From Paenalicyclobacillus ferrooxydans (GTDB lineage Bacteria > Bacillota > Bacilli > Alicyclobacillales > Alicyclobacillaceae): DNA of 64,000 nt. Where the stretch lies: contig NZ_LJCO01000085.1 in assembly GCF_001399675.1 (NCBI RefSeq), positions 1 to 64,000 on the forward strand, given 5' to 3'. Below the pieces are notes generated by a model. It was given only the letters and a program-made list of their open reading frames with translations. It was not told where the DNA came from and ran no database searches. A program made the translations under genes and the position numbers. Below are positions 24,105-32,259 of the stretch, piece after piece (within the stretch, counting starts at the first letter, position 1; every line of letters begins with the position of its first letter).

Positions 24105-26006
24105 ATGTGCGGAATATGCGGCGTGTATCGAAATCAGGGGAGACCCGTTGTGGTCGAGGAACTGCGGACCATGGCCGACACCATGATGCACCGCGGACCA
24201 GACGAAGACGGTTTTATGGTCAATGGCAGTATCGGCCTAGGGTTTCGTCGGCTGTCCATTGTTGATTTAGCGCATGGTCATCAGCCTATGACCAATGAGG
24301 ACCGTTCGGTCTGGGTGATATGCAACGGAGAAATCTATAACCACAAGTTCCTCCGGGCGCAGATGGAGTCCCGCGGGCACGTGTTTGCTTCCAGTTCTGA
24401 TACAGAAGTCATTGTGCATTTGTACGAGGAGTATGGCATCGATTTAGTTCAACATCTGCGAGGGATGTTCGCTATCTCCATCGTTGACTTGAAATCAAGA
24501 GACCTTTACCTGATTCGTGATCCGTTTGGTATCAAACCACTGTATTTCTCCCATACGTCTGACGGATTGACGTTTGCATCCGACTTGCGAAGTTTGTTGG
24601 CAGTGCATCCATATTTCTCGTTGAACGAGCAAGCGATGTGGGACTACTTTACATTTCAATATGTTCCGGCGGGGGAATCCCTGATTCGCGGGATTGAGAA
24701 AGTTCCGCCTGCTCATATTCTTCGCTACCGTGATGGCACATTGTCGCGCTATCAGTATTGGCGTCCAGAATATAAACCTCGCTATGACATGTCCTTTGAC
24801 GACTTCACCGAGGCGTTGCGGGAAGGCTTACAAAAAAGTGTACACAGCCACCTGCAAGGTGATGTCCGTGTCGGTTCTTTTCTGTCAAGCGGCGTAGATT
24901 CCAGTACGCTCGCGGCAATTGCGGCTCGTGAGCAGGATTTAATGACGTTTTCTGTTGGGTTTGAGGATGCTGCGCCACACCTTGACGAATTGAAATTTGC
25001 AAAGCAGACAGCGCAACTGCTTGGTTTACGTAATGAGTTCGAAGTTATCTCCAGTAAGGATATTTGGACGGACTTGCCAGTCATGTTGGATGCCCTTGAG
25101 GAACCGCTCGGCGATCCCAGCGCATTGGCACTCTATTATCTGTCCGAACTGGCGAAACGTCATGTTACGGTCGTGTTATCCGGTGAGGGTGCGGATGAAC
25201 TGTTCGGCGGATATCCCATTTACCATGAGCCAAAATCTCTTGCGCTGTTCAAACATCTGCCGAATTGGTCGACAACGTTGGCGAGGCGCGTAGGCGAATC
25301 CATGCCGTATGGGATGAAAGGGAAAAGTTTTTTGCTCCGAGGCACCACACCGCTCGAGCGGCGATTTCTCGGAAACATTCACGTTTTTCATGAAGACGTG
25401 AAACATACCCTGTTTGAATCCGGCGCCTTTTTACGTGAACCGAATCCGACCTATCGGATCACAGATCCCATTTACCGGCAAAATCATCATGTCGATGAGA
25501 TTACTCGGATGCAGATCATCGATCTCAACACGTGGCTGCCTGGAGACATTCTTTTAAAGGCAGACAAAATGACGATGGCGCACTCTCTTGAGTTGCGCGT
25601 ACCGTTTTTGGACACCGATTTGTTCGAACTTGCTTCTACTGTTCCAACAGAGTATCGAGTCTTTGAAAAGCAAGGCAAATATGTTCTCCGGCAGGCTGCT
25701 GCGCAGTGGCTGCCAAAAGAAGTCCGTGAGCGACCAAAGCTCGGTTTTCCTGTACCCTATCGAAAGTGGTTGCGGGAATCGATGGGCCAGCTCTTGTGGG
25801 ATGTGTTCCAGTCCAGCTCAATTCGACACTACTTCTCTGCTCGCTACGTAGAAGACATGCTCCTTCAGCACCGCAGCGGTGCTCGCGACTACGGTCGAGA
25901 GCTATGGACACTACTGTCCTTTTTGATGTGGTACCAAGTGTTTGAAGGGCGAGTCCAAGTGGGCCAAAATGCTGTAGAATGGCAACAGGTGGGACCAGCG
26001 AGCTAG
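24105..26006 (+). CDS. asnB: Glutamine-hydrolysing asparagine synthase
   Basis: A 633-residue two-domain enzyme. The class II glutaminase domain starts at the catalytic cysteine directly after Met (MCGICGVYRN). This decides the start at ATG 24105, five bases after TGAGGTG, over the GTG six bases earlier. The synthetase domain has the PP-loop FLSSGVDSSTLA and the late SGEGADELFGGYP stretch. It makes asparagine (or amidates an envelope substrate in some paralogues) from aspartate, glutamine and ATP. It precedes a GNAT gene in the same direction. Confidence 0.93.
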   Translation: MCGICGVYRNQGRPVVVEELRTMADTMMHRGPDEDGFMVNGSIGLGFRRLSIVDLAHGHQPMTNEDRSVWVICNGEIYNHKFLRAQMESRGHVFASSSDTEVIVHLYEEYGIDLVQHLRGMFAISIVDLKSRDLYLIRDPFGIKPLYFSHTSDGLTFASDLRSLLAVHPYFSLNEQAMWDYFTFQYVPAGESLIRGIEKVPPAHILRYRDGTLSRYQYWRPEYKPRYDMSFDDFTEALREGLQKSVHSHLQGDVRVGSFLSSGVDSSTLAAIAAREQDLMTFSVGFEDAAPHLDELKFAKQTAQLLGLRNEFEVISSKDIWTDLPVMLDALEEPLGDPSALALYYLSELAKRHVTVVLSGEGADELFGGYPIYHEPKSLALFKHLPNWSTTLARRVGESMPYGMKGKSFLLRGTTPLERRFLGNIHVFHEDVKHTLFESGAFLREPNPTYRITDPIYRQNHHVDEITRMQIIDLNTWLPGDILLKADKMTMAHSLELRVPFLDTDLFELASTVPTEYRVFEKQGKYVLRQAAAQWLPKEVRERPKLGFPVPYRKWLRESMGQLLWDVFQSSSIRHYFSARYVEDMLLQHRSGARDYGRELWTLLSFLMWYQVFEGRVQVGQNAVEWQQVGPAS

Positions 26007-26052
26007 GGCACACACGAAACGGCATTTGTGTTTTGTTCATACGGAGGGCTTT

Positions 26053-26817
26053 ATGGAAGAAGATATTCAAGAAGAAAATATTCAAATTGTCGTGCTTGGG
26101 TCAGCCAGACATTTCACTGATGCTGCCGTGCGTATGCACAGGGCGATTTTCCCGGATGAGTTTATTGTTTCACTCGGTCAGCGGTTCCTGAGGCGGTATT
26201 ACCATGCGTTTTCTGAGAGCCCGTATGGTGTCGTGCTTGTAGCTGTACGGGGCAAAGATGTGGTCGGCGGTTTACTCGGCTCGGTTGATCCGGTCCAGCA
26301 CTATCGGAGGCTGACACGAAGGCATGGATCGACACTCGCCCTCTCGCTGTTGATGAGCGCTTTGGCACGTCCGAAGGTGGCCAAAGCGCTTGTAGAAACG
26401 CGTTTAAAACGATATGTGCTTGGCGTTCTTCGGCAACTTTCGCCAGCGCGTCATCAACCACCAGCCCAGTCAGCGGAGTCTGCGTCACCATCGCCAGCAG
26501 AGTCGTCCGCAAATGAGACAAGCCTGAATCATCTGCCAGCAGACCCTCGTGTTGGGGAAATTACGCATTTGTTCGTTGACCCGGAATTAAGAGGACTCGG
26601 CATTGGGGCTAAACTGGTATCCGTGTACGAGGAGAAGGCTCGACATTCTGGCGTTGATTGCGTGGAGTTGGTGACACTCCCCTTCGAAGAAGGTGGAGCC
26701 GGACGGTTTTACGAACGTCTGGGCTGGCGCGTGAAGAGTTCCATCACCAGCCGCAGTGGAGAATCGTTTGAGTTGTACGAGAAGTGGTTCCAGGGTGACA
26801 GTTTAGCTAGACCTTAA
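26053..26817 (+). CDS. GNAT-family N-acetyltransferase with a low-complexity insert
   Basis: A 254-residue protein. The acetyl-CoA binding motif is HLFVDPELRGLGIGAKLV (residues about 180-197), followed by FYERLGWRV near the C-terminus, as in GNAT enzymes. A Pro/Ala/Ser/Gln-rich insert (residues about 144-175) interrupts the fold before the core motif. ATG 26053 follows GGAGGG. It is 46 bases behind asnB, so possibly co-transcribed. Substrate unknown. Its last 11 bases overlap the convergent CapA-like gene. Confidence 0.8.
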   Translation: MEEDIQEENIQIVVLGSARHFTDAAVRMHRAIFPDEFIVSLGQRFLRRYYHAFSESPYGVVLVAVRGKDVVGGLLGSVDPVQHYRRLTRRHGSTLALSLLMSALARPKVAKALVETRLKRYVLGVLRQLSPARHQPPAQSAESASPSPAESSANETSLNHLPADPRVGEITHLFVDPELRGLGIGAKLVSVYEEKARHSGVDCVELVTLPFEEGGAGRFYERLGWRVKSSITSRSGESFELYEKWFQGDSLARP

Positions 26818-27850
26818 GATGAACACTGGTGTTTCGGTTCACGGTGTGCATTGTGCGGATATCACTTTTCGTCAACAGACCATCCGGGGTTTTCAAGTAC
26901 TTGCGTACTGGCAAGACGCGAAACTTAACCCTGGATTTGGTGTGTATTTTGTGTACCCAAGTCGGAATTCCAGTTATCTTCTGCATGGTCACTGTTCCGT
27001 TACTTTGTTTCTGAAGCTGGAGGTTCATAATAACCCCGCTGGCTGAATAGGGATCACTCATCATTTTGTCGGAGATGAAGTTGCCGAGTGAATAGATGGC
27101 AAACTTTCGCTTCTTATTCCCGTGACTCTGTGCCACCCACTGTAAGGTTGTGGGTTGTAGAACGTGCGGATGAACACCAAACACAATATCTGCACCGTTC
27201 TGAAAAGCATGTTTCACCAAGGCCTTCTGACGCGCATTTGGATAGCGGTGAAACTCTTGCCCAAAGTGATAAACGACAATGACGACATCGGATTTCTGTT
27301 TGATTCGTTTTAGGTCAGTCTTAATCTTCCCCATATGAATGTAGTTGACTGCGTAGCGTGCATCTGCTGGTACCTTGTTTCCATTTGTTCCGTAGGTGTA
27401 GGATAGAATACCAACACGTATGCCTTTTACGTTTTTGATGAGGTATTGTTGTGACTCCGCATAGGTGCGGTAGGTCCCCGTATGTTTGATACCGACCTTG
27501 TCGAGTACGCCAAGCGTTCGCCGCAAGCCGGAAATGCCTCGGTCCATGCAGTGGTTATTTGCTGTGACCAACACATCAAAACCAGCGCGTTTCAATGCGG
27601 GAGCGAGCTCATCCGGGCAGTTAAACATAGGCCAACCTGTCTTTGGCTGACGTCTTTGATAGGTTGATTCTCGTCCGGACAAGGTTGTCTCGAGATTGCC
27701 GATTGTCAAATCCGCTCTGCGCAGGAACGGGGCAACCGGCTGGAACATGCTGTCAAATGAATACTTGTTCTGACCAGCCACTTTGGCTGCATGGATTTGC
27801 CGTTGCCACATCAGAATATCCCCGACGGCTGCAATGTGGATGACCGTCAT
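26807..27850 (-). CDS. CapA-like metallophosphatase-fold protein (poly-gamma-glutamate synthesis type)
   Basis: A 347-residue protein with the CapA motifs AVGDILMW, GNLETTLSG, TANNHCMDRG, GVHPHVLQP and YSLGNFISD. The family has a calcineurin-like metal site and is linked to gamma-glutamyl polymer synthesis or release. ATG at 27850 follows a GGGGGG stretch. The frame is open for another 117 codons upstream, but that part has no CapA features. There is no signal peptide, unlike anchored CapA. It is divergent from a MurF-like ligase, and the pair suggests a peptide-ligase system. Confidence 0.8.
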   Translation of the reverse strand: MTVIHIAAVGDILMWQRQIHAAKVAGQNKYSFDSMFQPVAPFLRRADLTIGNLETTLSGRESTYQRRQPKTGWPMFNCPDELAPALKRAGFDVLVTANNHCMDRGISGLRRTLGVLDKVGIKHTGTYRTYAESQQYLIKNVKGIRVGILSYTYGTNGNKVPADARYAVNYIHMGKIKTDLKRIKQKSDVVIVVYHFGQEFHRYPNARQKALVKHAFQNGADIVFGVHPHVLQPTTLQWVAQSHGNKKRKFAIYSLGNFISDKMMSDPYSASGVIMNLQLQKQSNGTVTMQKITGIPTWVHKIHTKSRVKFRVLPVRKYLKTPDGLLTKSDIRTMHTVNRNTSVHLKV

Positions 27851-28085
27851 ACTTCGCCCCCCTTGTATGATGCTATACCCTCCTAATGAACGACACACCA
27901 ACGCCCCAACGCCCTGTGAACGACACGTTGACCCTGCTCTACATACCGTATGTGAAATATTCTCGGTCTTGTAAGGATGGAGACCTATACCACAAACGCC
28001 TCTAGACCATATATTTGGTGCAGATTGGTCTCCGCATGGGTACGGAGTATGAGATGGGGGAGGCCAAGCCGGAGGGATGGTGGAC

Positions 28086-29348
28086 ATGGCTGAGACCTTA
28101 CGTTTGAAGCGGCCGGTGATTGCGATTACAGGCAGCGCCGGGAAGTCGACAACAAAAGAGATGATTGCGGCAATCCTCTCGACGAGATGGAGAATATTCA
28201 AATCTGCAGATAACTGGAACTTTTATACCCATACACAAAAATACCGCAGGCAAATCGGGCCAAACCACAGGGCTGTTGTACTTGAATACGGGATGTCGGG
28301 TGCAGGGCATATCCGCAAACATTGTAAGATTATCCAGCCCAATTACGGGGTGATTACAAACATTGGCACTGCCCACATTGGCGCGTTCGGCGGCGATGTC
28401 AAGAAACTGGCCCGGGCAAAGTCTGAGTTAATAAGGTACATGAAACCGACCGGGACCATTGTCATTAACAGAGACGATCCGAACACAAAACTCATGGATA
28501 AGGGAAATTTCCACGGTCGTACGATTACGTTCGGCATCCATAATGAGGCTGTATATCGGGGCAGCAATGTCCGTTATGCAGCTGGCGGGATGGCCTTTGA
28601 CTTGAAGACGGGCGGCGGGAAACAAACCTTTTACATCCCCATTTCAGGACGACATCATGTATACAACGCTTTGGCGGCGATTGCGGTAGCTCGCACACTT
28701 GGGTTTCGATACGACGAAATTAGGATGGGTTTGAGGCGTTTTCGACGGATGGCGCGTCGGATGACCATACGGCGGTTTTCCAGGAGCATCACTGTGATTG
28801 ATGACAGCTTCAGTTCCAATCCCAATGCAGCCATTGCCGCGATCGACACCTTGAGTCAAGTTGGGAAGGGTTCAAAAATTGCCGTGCTCGGCAGCATGCT
28901 AGCTCTGGGGAAATACGCAGTACGTGGTCATCAAGAGGTAGGGCGCCACATCGCGAAAAAGGGGATTGCACACCTGTTTACAATCGGACGGTTTACACCG
29001 GCCATTGGTAATGCTGCCATTCGGGCTGGGTTCCCGAAGTCGAGGGTACACCACTTTACCGACCGAAGTGCATTACACCGAAAATTAGTGCAGACCATAG
29101 GTCCGAATACAACCATCCTTGTTAAAGGATCCCATGCGGCCGGCATGACGCTCACCGCAGACTTCCTGACAAGACGCCTTGGCAATCCCTCTGCAACAGG
29201 AAAAACGAAGCCTGTCGGTGTGAAAGCCAAGGTCACGGATAGGGGGGTGGCGCGAAAATCTCGGGGGTCTACAGCCATGAGGGCTGTAAAAGGGGCGAAA
29301 TTGCGCCGCCAGCGCAAGGGCGTCCGACGCAGGAGCGCTGTATCATAA
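28086..29348 (+). CDS. Mur-ligase family protein (MurF/CapB-like amide ligase)
   Basis: About 420 residues. Walker-type loop ITGSAGKSTTKEM, EYGMSGAGHI, the NIGTAHIGAFG stretch, NRDDP, HHVYNALAAIAVA and DDSFSSNPNAA are all Mur-ligase landmarks in MurF-like order. The protein is unusually basic, with RRFRRMARRMTIRRFSR in the middle and a long Lys/Arg-rich C-terminal tail. ATG 28086 is nine bases after GGAGGG. It is not in a cell-division cluster. Facing a CapA-like gene, it probably joins an amino acid to a peptide or polymer acceptor. The exact reaction is unknown. Confidence 0.82.
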   Translation: MAETLRLKRPVIAITGSAGKSTTKEMIAAILSTRWRIFKSADNWNFYTHTQKYRRQIGPNHRAVVLEYGMSGAGHIRKHCKIIQPNYGVITNIGTAHIGAFGGDVKKLARAKSELIRYMKPTGTIVINRDDPNTKLMDKGNFHGRTITFGIHNEAVYRGSNVRYAAGGMAFDLKTGGGKQTFYIPISGRHHVYNALAAIAVARTLGFRYDEIRMGLRRFRRMARRMTIRRFSRSITVIDDSFSSNPNAAIAAIDTLSQVGKGSKIAVLGSMLALGKYAVRGHQEVGRHIAKKGIAHLFTIGRFTPAIGNAAIRAGFPKSRVHHFTDRSALHRKLVQTIGPNTTILVKGSHAAGMTLTADFLTRRLGNPSATGKTKPVGVKAKVTDRGVARKSRGSTAMRAVKGAKLRRQRKGVRRRSAVS

Positions 29349-29533
29349 CGTCCGGTTATATTTGAAATTGAGCTGTACAGGATAATTTTGAATACGATTG
29401 AGATGTCACAGAAATTTCAATGGTGGGATCGACGGGATTCGACCTCGATCGTCAAACTTGTCACACATTCCCCACGAATGCCGCAGTATAATGATGACTG
29501 TTGTGACGAGTGGAAACGGTGAGGGATGGTAAT

Positions 29534-29839
29534 ATGGCAAGCATTGTAGAAATTCCAGAGTATTTGCGGTCCAAGATGATCCAGGTGGCAGAGGACGTCC
29601 AGTCTCTGACGCATCCGGACGTGATTGCAGTAAGCCAACAATTGGACCGCTATATTCTTCAAGCTCAAAGGGTCATGGCAAATCCTGAGTTGGTCCGGGG
29701 CGGTACAGGACAATCGACATGGACTGTCACTGCAGGGGATGCGATGGGCGCTGCTGCCAGTGTAAACAAGTCGTCGTTTCTCAATCGGTCATGGGAGTCA
29801 GGTCTCATCTCTGGACTTTATCCAAGCCCAAAGCAGTAA
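29534..29839 (+). CDS. Spo0E-like aspartyl-phosphate phosphatase family protein
   Basis: A 101-residue protein. Residues about 12-45 match the Spo0E family helical hairpin, with the signature SQQLDRYI. These small proteins dephosphorylate Spo0A~P and delay sporulation. The C-terminal half, rich in Ser, Gly and Trp, is longer than in the minimal family. ATG 29534 follows GAGGGATGG. A TATAAT at 29487-29492 could be its -10 box, though no good -35 is seen. Confidence 0.78.
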   Translation: MASIVEIPEYLRSKMIQVAEDVQSLTHPDVIAVSQQLDRYILQAQRVMANPELVRGGTGQSTWTVTAGDAMGAAASVNKSSFLNRSWESGLISGLYPSPKQ

Positions 29840-29905
29840 GACAATAATCAGGGCTCCAACTGCCGGAGTCACGATATCTTTCAGAAAAAGTGCGATGTAA
29901 TGCAT
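29798..29905 (-). CDS. Possible 35-residue hydrophobic peptide, Fst-like
   Basis: A minus-strand frame from ATG 29905 encodes a 35-residue peptide with one membrane helix and a charged end: DIVTPAVGALIIVLLLWAWI followed by KSRDET. The layout (short N-terminus, P-x-V-G turn, helix, charged tail) resembles Fst-type type I toxins. A GGAG lies about ten bases upstream of the ATG. It overlaps the end of the Spo0E-like gene on the other strand. No antitoxin RNA can be shown from sequence alone. Confidence 0.35.
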   Translation of the reverse strand: MHYIALFLKDIVTPAVGALIIVLLLWAWIKSRDET

Positions 29906-29993
29906 AAAAACCCGTCTCCATTCGTCTAATCTGCTGAAGGCTATGAAATAAGGATAACTTGTTTGGAAGCGTCGAGCAATCGATAAAAATAGC

Positions 29994-30040
29994 ACTGCTC
30001 CCAGGCTCATTCATGGATGAGCCTGGGAGCAGTTTTTTTG
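29994..30040. terminator. Strong bidirectional terminator
   Basis: A 17-bp perfect stem (29994-30010 with 30017-30033), a 6-base loop, a TTTTTTT run on the plus strand, and GCTATTTTTA after the stem on the minus strand. It can end transcription from the Spo0E-like side and from the convergent permease gene. Confidence 0.9.
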
Positions 30041-30076
30041 TCTTCGCCTGTCAGGAAGGCGCACTGGCAATAAGGG

Positions 30077-31483
30077 CTAATTCGAGTCAGTAGTGCGTCG
30101 TTTTGGGTCTTGCATAAAGTAGCCAACCGTTACGAGTGCGAGCACAATGACCATCACAATTGTTCCCCAAATCGGTGTCGTTGCCACTACGCCGATGAAT
30201 ATCGCCACAAGCGCAAAGAGGGCAAACCAACTCCCGATCACGCTGCCACCTGTTGACGAATGTGGTGCGCCCTTACGCTGGCTGCGACTCTTCAGGTGAG
30301 CGGCAGCAATCAATATCCAGACCAGAATCACTGAGTACCCAGGAATGGTCATGAGATATCCGAACGTGTTGCCTTTCGCAAAGAACGCGACAATCACGCC
30401 AACATATAAGAATGAGGTGCTGACAAGCAGTGCTCGAATCGGAACTTTGCGATTTGAGAGCTGCGTAAAAAAGCGAGGTGCCTGACCGCTCAGGGATTGG
30501 GTGTAGAGCATGCGGGACGCTGCATACATCCCCGAGTTCGTGGCAGACAGTACCGCGGTCAACATGACAAAATTCATCACACCAGCCACGTAAGGGATGC
30601 CGACTGATTGGAACACAGTTACAAATGGACTGTTTCCTGCTCCAAGGTGATTCCATGGTACGAGACTTACGATGACAAGAATCGGAAGCACGTAAAACAG
30701 CAGAATGCGGAAAATCACCCCTCGTGCTGCGCGAGGGATAATACGCGCCGGGTTGTCTGTCTCGCCGAGTGTCATGCCAATCATTTCGGTTCCACCAAAG
30801 GAAAACATCACAACGAGGAGCGATGATGCAAATCCGTTGAGTCCGTGTGGAAAGAAACCGCCAGCGTCCGTCAGATGCGAGAAACGAGGGGCGGGTTGTC
30901 CGTGGAATCCGGTAAACAGCAAGATGATGCCAAAAATCACGAAAAGGGCGAGGACCACAATCTTGATGCCAGACATCCAGTATTCTGTCTCTCCGTAGAC
31001 ACCAACTTGAAAGAGGTTCAATACGGTCATTACAACAGACACAATCAGTGCAAGCAGCCAGACAGGCACGGTTGGAAACCAGTACGTCAAAAAACCTGCC
31101 GAAGCAGCCGTCTCTGCGGCCATGACAAGAACCCAATCAAGCCAGTAGATCCATCCTGTCAGATGTGCAGCGAAGGGACCAAGCAGGGGATGGATGAGTT
31201 CACGGAATGTTCGGGCCTGGGGGTGATGTACTGCCATTTCTCCAAGTCCCTGCATAACGAATAGCAAGATGAGTCCACCAAGCAAGTACGCTGCAAGCGC
31301 ACCTGGTCCGGTTTGGTTGATAGACGTGTCAGATCCTTTAAACAGTCCGGCTCCAATGGCTCCCCCGAGAGCCATCATGATGATGTGCCGTGGTTTTAGC
31401 TGGCGTTTCAGGTCTTGTGTGGTGGCGTCGTGGGTACCGGCAGTGGCTTGCGTCCTTGTTGCAGATTCTTTGGTGTTACTCAC
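30077..31483 (-). CDS. APC-superfamily amino acid permease
   Basis: A 468-residue, 12-segment transporter of the GabP/RocE/ProY type. The first helix carries GGAIGAGLFKGSD and helix 6 the stretch FSFGGTEMIGMTLGE, both typical of amino-acid:proton symporters. Substrate cannot be told from sequence. The upstream region (31541-31582) has two overlapping inverted repeats that share one arm. The 3' end faces the terminator at 29994-30040. Confidence 0.88.
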   Translation of the reverse strand: MSNTKESATRTQATAGTHDATTQDLKRQLKPRHIIMMALGGAIGAGLFKGSDTSINQTGPGALAAYLLGGLILLFVMQGLGEMAVHHPQARTFRELIHPLLGPFAAHLTGWIYWLDWVLVMAAETAASAGFLTYWFPTVPVWLLALIVSVVMTVLNLFQVGVYGETEYWMSGIKIVVLALFVIFGIILLFTGFHGQPAPRFSHLTDAGGFFPHGLNGFASSLLVVMFSFGGTEMIGMTLGETDNPARIIPRAARGVIFRILLFYVLPILVIVSLVPWNHLGAGNSPFVTVFQSVGIPYVAGVMNFVMLTAVLSATNSGMYAASRMLYTQSLSGQAPRFFTQLSNRKVPIRALLVSTSFLYVGVIVAFFAKGNTFGYLMTIPGYSVILVWILIAAAHLKSRSQRKGAPHSSTGGSVIGSWFALFALVAIFIGVVATTPIWGTIVMVIVLALVTVGYFMQDPKRRTTDSN

Positions 31484-31697
31484 TCTTCTCTTCTCCTCTC
31501 AGCTTATCTAAGACTGTACGGGCTTTCGTTTGGGGGAAGCCAAACACAAGCAAATAACACAAGCAATGGATGCTTGTGTTTGCCATGAATGCTTTGAACT
31601 TGTTCTGATCGAACGGCAGGCTGTCAGATCTAAGGTGCGTTCACGGGCGCCCCTAATTATACGTGAAAGACAAGGCGGATCAAGCGTTCAAGCCATT

Positions 31698-31901
31698 TCA
31701 CCAATTCACGAAATACTCGATACTGGCGCCTTGACTGTCGACCCACACGTGGTCTTTGTCGATGTCCTCTAACTGAAATCCATATGCATTGCAAAATCGT
31801 TTAATCGCCTCTGAGTAATGCTCCGCGACGATATCGGCTCGTGTGGGTGTCGCATACGGAGTTGGGTCGCTGTAGACCTGCCAGAAACGATAATTCGTCA
31901 C
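31698..31901 (-). CDS. Small unknown protein under a LexA-box promoter
   Basis: A 67-residue acidic, aromatic-rich protein (MTNYRFWQVYSDPTPYATPT at the start). GTG 31901 follows GGGAGG. No family recognised and no membrane segment. Upstream on the minus strand is a promoter-like pair TTGATA (31960-31965) and TCTAAT (31936-31941), with the DinR/LexA-type palindrome CGAACATACGTTCG between them. This makes the gene a candidate SOS gene. Confidence 0.65.
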   Translation of the reverse strand: MTNYRFWQVYSDPTPYATPTRADIVAEHYSEAIKRFCNAYGFQLEDIDKDHVWVDSQGASIEYFVNW

Positions 31902-31935
31902 TTCAATCCAGCCTCCCTCAGATGAGTCTAACTGG

Positions 31936-31965
31936 ATTAGACACGAACATACGTTCGTGTATCAA
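31936..31965 (-). promoter_or_regulatory. Promoter with embedded LexA/DinR box
   Basis: Minus-strand -35 TTGATA, 18-base spacer and -10 TCTAAT. The spacer holds ACACGAAC-ATAC-GTTCGTGT (plus-strand 31941-31960) with perfect 8-bp arms, matching the Bacillus SOS box pattern CGAACRNRYGTTY. The -10 is 35 bases from the GTG of the 67-residue gene. Confidence 0.75.
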
Positions 31966-31971
31966 GAAGGC

Positions 31972-32157
31972 CTAGGCTTCCTGGACAGCAAACTGTGCCT
32001 CGTACAGGTCACGATAGAGCCGGTTATTCTCCAGCAATTCCTGGTGGGTGCCTTCACCAAGATTAGGTTGGCACTCAGGTTGTTCGATTGTTTTACAAGT
32101 GTCGCGCGTTTGAACGCAATGTGTCAATGCGAGATGAGCACCATAGAGACACAACAA
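31972..32157 (-). pseudogene. Decayed 3' end of an ABC transporter ATPase gene
   Basis: The minus strand encodes GEGTHQELLENNRLYRDLYE and a short tail to the stop at 31972, the typical C-terminus of an ABC exporter ATPase. Just upstream, a different frame reads RIDTLRSNARHL, like the H-loop region (normally HRxxTLRxADR), then a stop. So at least one frameshift and a large deletion separate it from any intact gene. No Walker A or membrane domain remains. Relic of gene loss. Confidence 0.7.
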
Positions 32158-32259
32158 AAGAGCGATATCTCACTTACTTGAAATACCGCTCGGGAGAAAC
32201 AAGATCGGTCCTAAGGATTGGCTTCGACCGGCCTTGGGTATGGTTTGACTTTGTTGTCG

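Noticed and set aside
30273-31136. A 287-codon second frame on the same strand as the amino-acid permease
   Set aside because: The permease frame has the full set of membrane helices and motifs. The other frame is Cys/Arg/Ser-rich and looks like an out-of-phase reading.
31957-32181. 74-codon plus-strand frame over the ABC relic
   Set aside because: The opposite strand carries the recognisable ABC-transporter C-terminus. This frame is its shadow and lacks a ribosome site.
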